From Rodentolepis nana (taxonomy: Eukaryota > Platyhelminthes > Cestoda > Cyclophyllidea > Hymenolepididae), in NCBI GenBank assembly GCA_900617975.1, contig UZAE01012598.1, positions 1-36,201 on the forward strand: a DNA stretch of 36,201 bases, read 5' to 3'. Position numbers and translations under genes: made by a program. The notes under the pieces were generated by a model. It did no database searches, had not been told where the DNA came from, and saw nothing but the letters and a program-made list of their open reading frames with translations. Shown here one piece after another: positions 30,194 through 36,201 of this stretch (position 1 is the first letter of the stretch; the number at the start of each line of letters is the position of its first letter).

Positions 30194-31930
30194 TTGTCTC
30201 AATATTCCTCCAGAGTCTAAGAATAAAATTGAAATCGACTAAACAGACATGTGTTGCACTTTACTCCAACTTTGGTTCGACATTGGTCCTACCACAGTTC
30301 AATGGATAGTCGAAAATGTTGAACTGAGTGATGGAACCGTACTCCAATAGATATGTACAAAAGTTGTCAATGAGATACAAGGTCGATCGAAGAGGACACA
30401 ACTTCTATAAAGAAGAGGAATGAAAGTGAGACATAAAGTGGAGCATTTCCACAGAGGTTTGCACTCTGTGTGCTAGTTTGTGCGTTATTGTGATGGCACT
30501 GTTGACGTGCTATGGGGAGTACTGCATCATCATTCAAACTAACTTTATGGAAATACTTCTACAACAATGAACAGTGGAAAACAGATGAAAATGGAATGAA
30601 CAAATGACTGACACGAAAAATCTAAATGACCACTGCGATTGTTAGCGGAATTGACTTCAATGCCAATAAACTAGTCATTTCCTGTTAAAGAAACTACTGA
30701 TTGGTTGAGAGAAAATAAACACAAGTGACAACAATTAAAGAATTGAAGAAAAAAGCAACCTTTCTCTTGACAGTAGAGAAGTACGTGGAACATATTTGTT
30801 TAATGTTTATTTTCGGTCATTGACATCACGTGTTTCAATTAATAAGTGCCGTTTTCCTTCTGTACACAAGATCTCATCCACACTTGAGAGCAACCTGAGG
30901 TATTCTGAATGCAGGGACTCGTTTGTGGTCCTTTAAATTTCTATCGCCTTTCCATTGAAACAGAATTGTAAGCTGGGGTGTCTGGTTAAAGGTACAGGTA
31001 TGTGTAACATAAACGATTGCGTCTAAAAGGTGGGTGACTTGAGGCCAACAAACAAATCACAACACTTTACCCCATTGATTACAGGATGAAAGTCTGCTTC
31101 AACTGACTGATTCAATAACCTACCTCGAATGTTATTCCTGAAATGGTAACACCTGAATTTTGCTGACTCCAGTACCCCTTATCCGGTCAATTTTGAAAAG
31201 CACATGATGAGGTATAACCACGATCAACCATATTACTTTGGGAAAGGTATGAAGCCAAAATGTGAACTAAACCACAATGAATGAAGAGTATATCAATTTG
31301 GCTTCTCCTAACCGTGAACTATAACGACTCGAATCTCTCTTAACGTCACCTAATACTTGTCACTTGCCAACTCCATGGCCATTCAATTCCCGAAGATGTC
31401 ACTGATGTCTTTTCTGAATGAAGTCACTTTTAAAATACAGCTCTTTCTCTGCTCTACAAATCCTCGCACTCATTCAACTGGTTGCCGCTTGACTCCCCTT
31501 TGCTTGTGTAATGCCCACCTGCCAACAAGACTTACTCCAACTTCTTCCCCTACCACAACCCACGTGATTTGTCTTTAATAACAGACGATTTGGGGGGTGA
31601 GAGGTTAGGCTAGAAGTGGAGGCGTAAGCAGTGGTGGTGTTTAATGGAATAGTTTTTTGCCACTTCTGTATTCAACCACAGTCTGCACACAGAAAGGTAA
31701 ACCATAAAGTGAACTCTGTGTTTTGGCGATTTATCAAGATATGGTGCAATTGCCAATTTCGCCTATTTTCTCATGATCACTCTCATGGGTTCCATGGCAA
31801 TTTCCTCTTGCTAATGAGGATCAATATGTGAGTAAATATCTGATTATGCCAATAGACAATAATGTTGGGTAGCATTTAGCTCAGAAATTAAAAATAGAAA
31901 CAAAAAAGATTCACTGAACACAACCAATAA
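30194..31930. other. intergenic, no gene seen
   Basis: No recognisable coding exon. Open frames at 31357-31578 and 31631-31831 lack family features. Confidence 0.45.
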
Positions 31931-31940
31931 TGAAAATTAT

Positions 31941-32253
31941 TTATTAATTAACATCAAATGGCAGGCTTTCTGATAGTTATCATTAGCCCTTTAGATGACT
32001 TCAGGCTTCACAGAGGGGAAGGAACATCAAAGTGGAAAAAAAGTCGGGAGTGGGGGGAACAGAAGAGTGCTTCAAAGACGAAGGTAGAAAAAAGGTGAGG
32101 TGAGTACTGTGGAGGTAGTCGAATATGGCATACAGTGGGGTCATGACAGTTTGAAGTCAGAAGTCAACTGCCCATTGATAGACTTTTTTGCCGTATGAAT
32201 ATACGTTGCCCAGGGTGCGCCACGTGGAGGTAAGTCTATCACACACCCCATAC
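31941..32253 (-). mobile_element. SINE-like retroposon, copy E
   Basis: About 313 bp, closely similar to copies C and D, with 5' GGGGTGTGTGATAGACTTAC on -. Target-site duplication TGAAAATTAT at 31931-31940 and 32254-32263, perfect over 10 bp, possibly extending a few imperfect bases leftwards. The tail is mutated (ATTAATAAATA). Confidence 0.85.
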
Positions 32254-32263
32254 TGAAAATTAT

Positions 32264-35200
32264 AATATTTGTCATCCGATATTTAGTCAATTTGTTAGTT
32301 ATCTGACATTAAGAGAACGGCATGAAGTATTGGATGCTCATTTCATTATATTTATTATGAGTGGAAAATTGAATTACAATTAGTATGAATGTACTTCACT
32401 TCCACAACTCAGACTTCTTGGTTAATTCGCAGTGAAAGGCAAGAGGGCTGTCTTCATTTTAATGGGATTCTCCACAAGGATTCTCCCACATGCGGATCAC
32501 ATTAATTGTTTCTAATAGAAACCTCATTTCAATTCGCTCTCACAAGTTCTAGTGAGTTTTTTGATTGTATCGTAAGCACAAGAGAATGAGTAAGCTTTTG
32601 TGGAGACGAAAAATAAGCTATCAAAATTCACATTGAAAAGAGATGAAGTCGGCTACTGCTCAATTTGCTTAATTACGGAGTTCTAATGCACATGATTTTG
32701 AATTGTGTATTTCTGAGTAATTTTCAGTAACATCTAACAAACTGATCATTATCCTCTACGTTGATTGGACTCAGTGACTATCTTGGTTCTAGAGAATCTT
32801 GAGGCCTCGTGAGAAGTGGAGAGCAGACGAAGTGGTTGGAGAGGAGATAAAGTGGCCAGAGAATGCTGATTTAACTTAAAAATTTTATTGATACAATGGG
32901 AGACTTCACGAATGCCTAGACTCAAAAAGACCTGATGCGCTGAAATAGTTGATGTCAGATTGACAATGAGAGTGATTGGGGTGGAGGGTCAAACCAAGGA
33001 GAAATCGTGCGCATTATCACCTCTTGTCATGACTAAATCAACCGCACTGAATTAACTACTGATTCGAATTTTCTTCTTCTAGTTACATTCTTCTACATCA
33101 CTTGTAATAAGTTTTAGTTATGCTGTAGGTGCGTCGATTGTAAGCAAAACTACCAACAGTGAAAGATAAGTACCCAACGGGTGATAAATGGGAGATGTAA
33201 ACAATGTAGTTAAGAGAAAGCAAATACTACAGAAATTACTTCAACGCTTTATTTAACCTTTATTCATATCACTATCTAAAATGCCAAAATGGTCGATATG
33301 GAAATTTGTTAAAATTCTGTTTTTTTCAAGACTCTTGAGTATTGCAGAGCAGATTAAAGCGTCGGTGAAGAGGTAGAATGTTCACAAAATGGCGATTAAG
33401 CGTTCAAGATGTAAACCCTCGGAAAAGCACTTAGTGTATCTATCAACCGCTTCAACACGGGCTGTGGCGGGAATTTGAAACGTGGAAAAGTATTGCAGAC
33501 TAATGAGTGGACTTAAATGTCTGCAACCTTTGCTGTACTTTCCATTTTACTTGGCTTCTCCTTACTTCTGACCATCTTTGTTACTTCCACACTTATGAGA
33601 ATATTCGTCTCTCTCCTAAGACATATAGATTGATACTTCCCTACTCCCACAAATATTTGTAAGCATTCAGAGCTGACAACCTTGATAATAAATATGAGAA
33701 CGCACCTGCCAGTTCGCACACACAATCACGAAGGCTTAGCGGATCAAACTGAAGTGGGAACTTGAAATATGCTCAACCACATTCCCTTGCTACTTTAAAG
33801 GTAAATAAAACTCACTTTTTTACTTTTTATGCTTCTTGTTCTTAATTTATAACATTACTAATCAAATTGAATTTGAATTGAATTTTTGCACTCTGCAGTT
33901 CTGTCTTTTGGGTGCCATAGATCTTTGTGTGGATGGTAAACATATATTTAAAATAATTGTTTTGCTCTTTATGTTTTTAAATTAAAGAACAATACCCACC
34001 CTTTCATGGGAAAAACAAAAAAGTTATCCGCAAGATAATTTCAATAAAACAGCTTTTCATTTGTAACTAATAATAAATGGCATTCTAATTAAATTCACTA
34101 GTATTACTAAAAGAAATTTAGACAGTACTTTTATTGGGAATAAATCTGTAGTAGTACTACAAACATACGCTAGCATTGCCTTTTCATACACTAAGTTATT
34201 CCTGCGAAATAAATTCCCAACTCTGGAAATGATCACGAATTCCATTTCCATTAATATAAAACAATTGACTGATTTCGCAAGCGCATTATTATGGGGCAAA
34301 TCAAGATTACATTAAACACAATTGATATGGAATTTACATTTACATAACTCAAAATTGTTCCATTTGGCCAAATTTTGCGCATAATTTGCATATGTTGGTT
34401 TATATATCTTGCCCGGATGTTAAGTCGTGAGTTACTACTGATTTAAACCGTTTAATTAAAAAACTGAAATTTAAAGATGAAATGTAATATTTACTGGAGA
34501 AAAACGAATAATAGATCGGACGGTTTTCAGTTAATAAACTGAGATTTCAACATATTTCCTAATGCAAAAAAGGCCCTTGTCCGGCGTTGTGGATTACGTC
34601 TCTTCCCCCCTTCAACTTGCATCAGACTTAGGAAGTTCATTTCTGCTTAAAACTAGTTTAAGGGGTAATTTGAAGACAATTGTATTGGTTTTTATTAATG
34701 GTTGGCGTGAATTCCCTTGCAGTTTCATTGTCGCTTATTTCAAAGTCGAGTTAAAATCTTTTGATGGTGGAAGGAAGGTAATACCTGGAAATACACACAT
34801 TTGAAACTTCTTGATTGTGCCACTGATATATTCATTTCGGTGACACATTAGGCTGATGTAAGCCAAGATTGACAGCGTTCAAGCCAGGTAGAATCTTCAA
34901 TCTCATTCATTTACACCTTAATTTGACTTTTTTGATACCATCTTCCCTAATTTAGTCCAAATTTGCCCAATTATGGCAGAACACTTGGCTACTAGGTGAA
35001 AGTTGGCAAGCACTCTCCAAATGATATTCAAAATACCAGGATTCATGATTCGGAATATTTCAGCTACCATTTACCCGATGTTGCGTTGGCTTCATTCTGT
35101 GCCAAAGTGCATTCCTTTTGCATGATTAGCGACTTCCAGTTTATTTTGGAATCTACCAAATATTACAGGTGAAGAAGACTGCAATTATCAGACGTTCTTA

Positions 35201-36185
35201 TCACCTACTTTCTGAAGGTTTTTACGCTCGCACACTTTTACCAATGTCATTTTCATGACGAATTGATAGACCTATCTCGAATTTTTGACGAAGTATTACC
35301 AAATTGCTTACCAACAAGAGTAGGAGGATGCTTTAGTTTGCTAGTTTATTAGTAAATCAATTGACTAAAAGTTAAAAATTTGAAATTTTTTGAAATATTA
35401 GCTAAAATTGTTGCAACTGCAGATCTCATATGGAAAGTCTTAATAATTTAGAGTGATATGAGGTACTTAAATGTCTCACGAAGGCGTGATTTATTGATCT
35501 AATTTGCTCAGAGGTATTTCAGAAACTTATTCTTTTGGAAGATACCAGTTTATAATAACTACTTTAAAACAAATAAATAATGTTCCGCACAAAATACAAC
35601 GTTGATTTTAAAGGATAACAATTTAAAGAGTTGTGTAAATGACCATCGAAATGAATTACTCCAACTAGATTGCGCTTTTGACCACGTTGCTAATGAAAAT
35701 TTTGATTCCATAAGTTACAAGGTAACCACTTAACACCGTTTTCAATATTTTGAAAAGGAAATACGTCACTTTTATGAGTACTGCCGGCGAAAATTAGATT
35801 TTGTAATTGCAGTTGGCTTGTTATGCACTCATTTAATTAAGCTTGAAGGTAAATCCGTAATATAATCCTTACTTCTCCTTCATTTAATTAAACATCAAAG
35901 CCTCCACTTACCTACTTCATTCGTAGGACAAAGCATTATCGGTCCGCATTTCTCATTTAATTGGAAATTAAGGGGGTATTCTGGTCTAGAAAAAATATAT
36001 TTTCATAGTTTAACTATTAAGAATATGTCTACGAGAGGATTTTCCAAAATTCAAATTGGTTTTGAAGATATAAATATTTTGATGAGCAGGCATCCAAATC
36101 GGTTGGGCTGCAACTAATCGATCAAAAGACAATGAGTTCTCCGACTACCTGAATCTATATTTCTTAATAAGCCCTTTTGTTCGGT
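32264..36185. other. intergenic, no gene seen
   Basis: About 3.9 kb of AT-rich DNA. Short open frames (33513-33725 -, 34057-34299 -, 34562-34804 +) show no domain or family that I recognise. No SINE copy found. Confidence 0.45.
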
Positions 36186-36201
36186 TATATATATATATAT
36201 A
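36186..36201 (+). repeat. (TA)n at window end
   Basis: Alternating TA runs to the last base, so the tract is cut by the window edge. Confidence 0.85.

Overview
This is animal (metazoan) nuclear DNA: AT-rich, with spliced multi-exon genes, long introns, microsatellites and dispersed retroposons. The protein sequences and the splice signals point to an invertebrate. A flatworm is my leading guess, from the AT-rich composition, the multi-kb introns and a splice acceptor lying almost on a start codon. That placement is inference; nothing in the window settles the species.

Two protein genes can be supported, and they converge tail to tail. On the + strand, 2360-2770 is an intact single-exon TRAPPC1/Bet5 homologue, a small longin-fold subunit of the TRAPP vesicle-tethering complex. 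On the - strand, from 27219 down to 4126, lies a CNNM (cyclin M / ancient conserved domain protein) gene. I assembled it as eight coding exons with GT-AG junctions and matching phases throughout. The product is 876 residues: signal peptide, extracellular domain, DUF21 membrane domain, CBS pair, cyclic-nucleotide-binding-like domain and a low-complexity C-terminal tail ending in a Glu run. This gene covers about 23 kb of the window, mostly introns of 1.7-6.1 kb plus one of only 82 nt.

The rest is intergenic or intronic. Its main structure is a family of ~315 bp SINE-like retroposons: five copies, each bracketed by recognisable target-site duplications, at 240-552, 12532-12846, 20113-20430, within 28481-29124, and 31941-32253. 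The 28481-29124 insertion is a chimera. A full SINE is joined to ~290 bp of unrelated sequence and a second SINE-type 3' end, and one perfect 14-bp target duplication encloses the whole. This suggests template switching or read-through during retrotransposition.

Other features are long poly-C/poly-G runs, all inside CNNM introns, several microsatellites, and a ~230-290 bp near-duplicate pair separated by a single N at 29960 that looks like an assembly artefact. Upstream of CNNM (27235-36201) I see no convincing gene. No tRNA, rRNA or CRISPR array was recognised.
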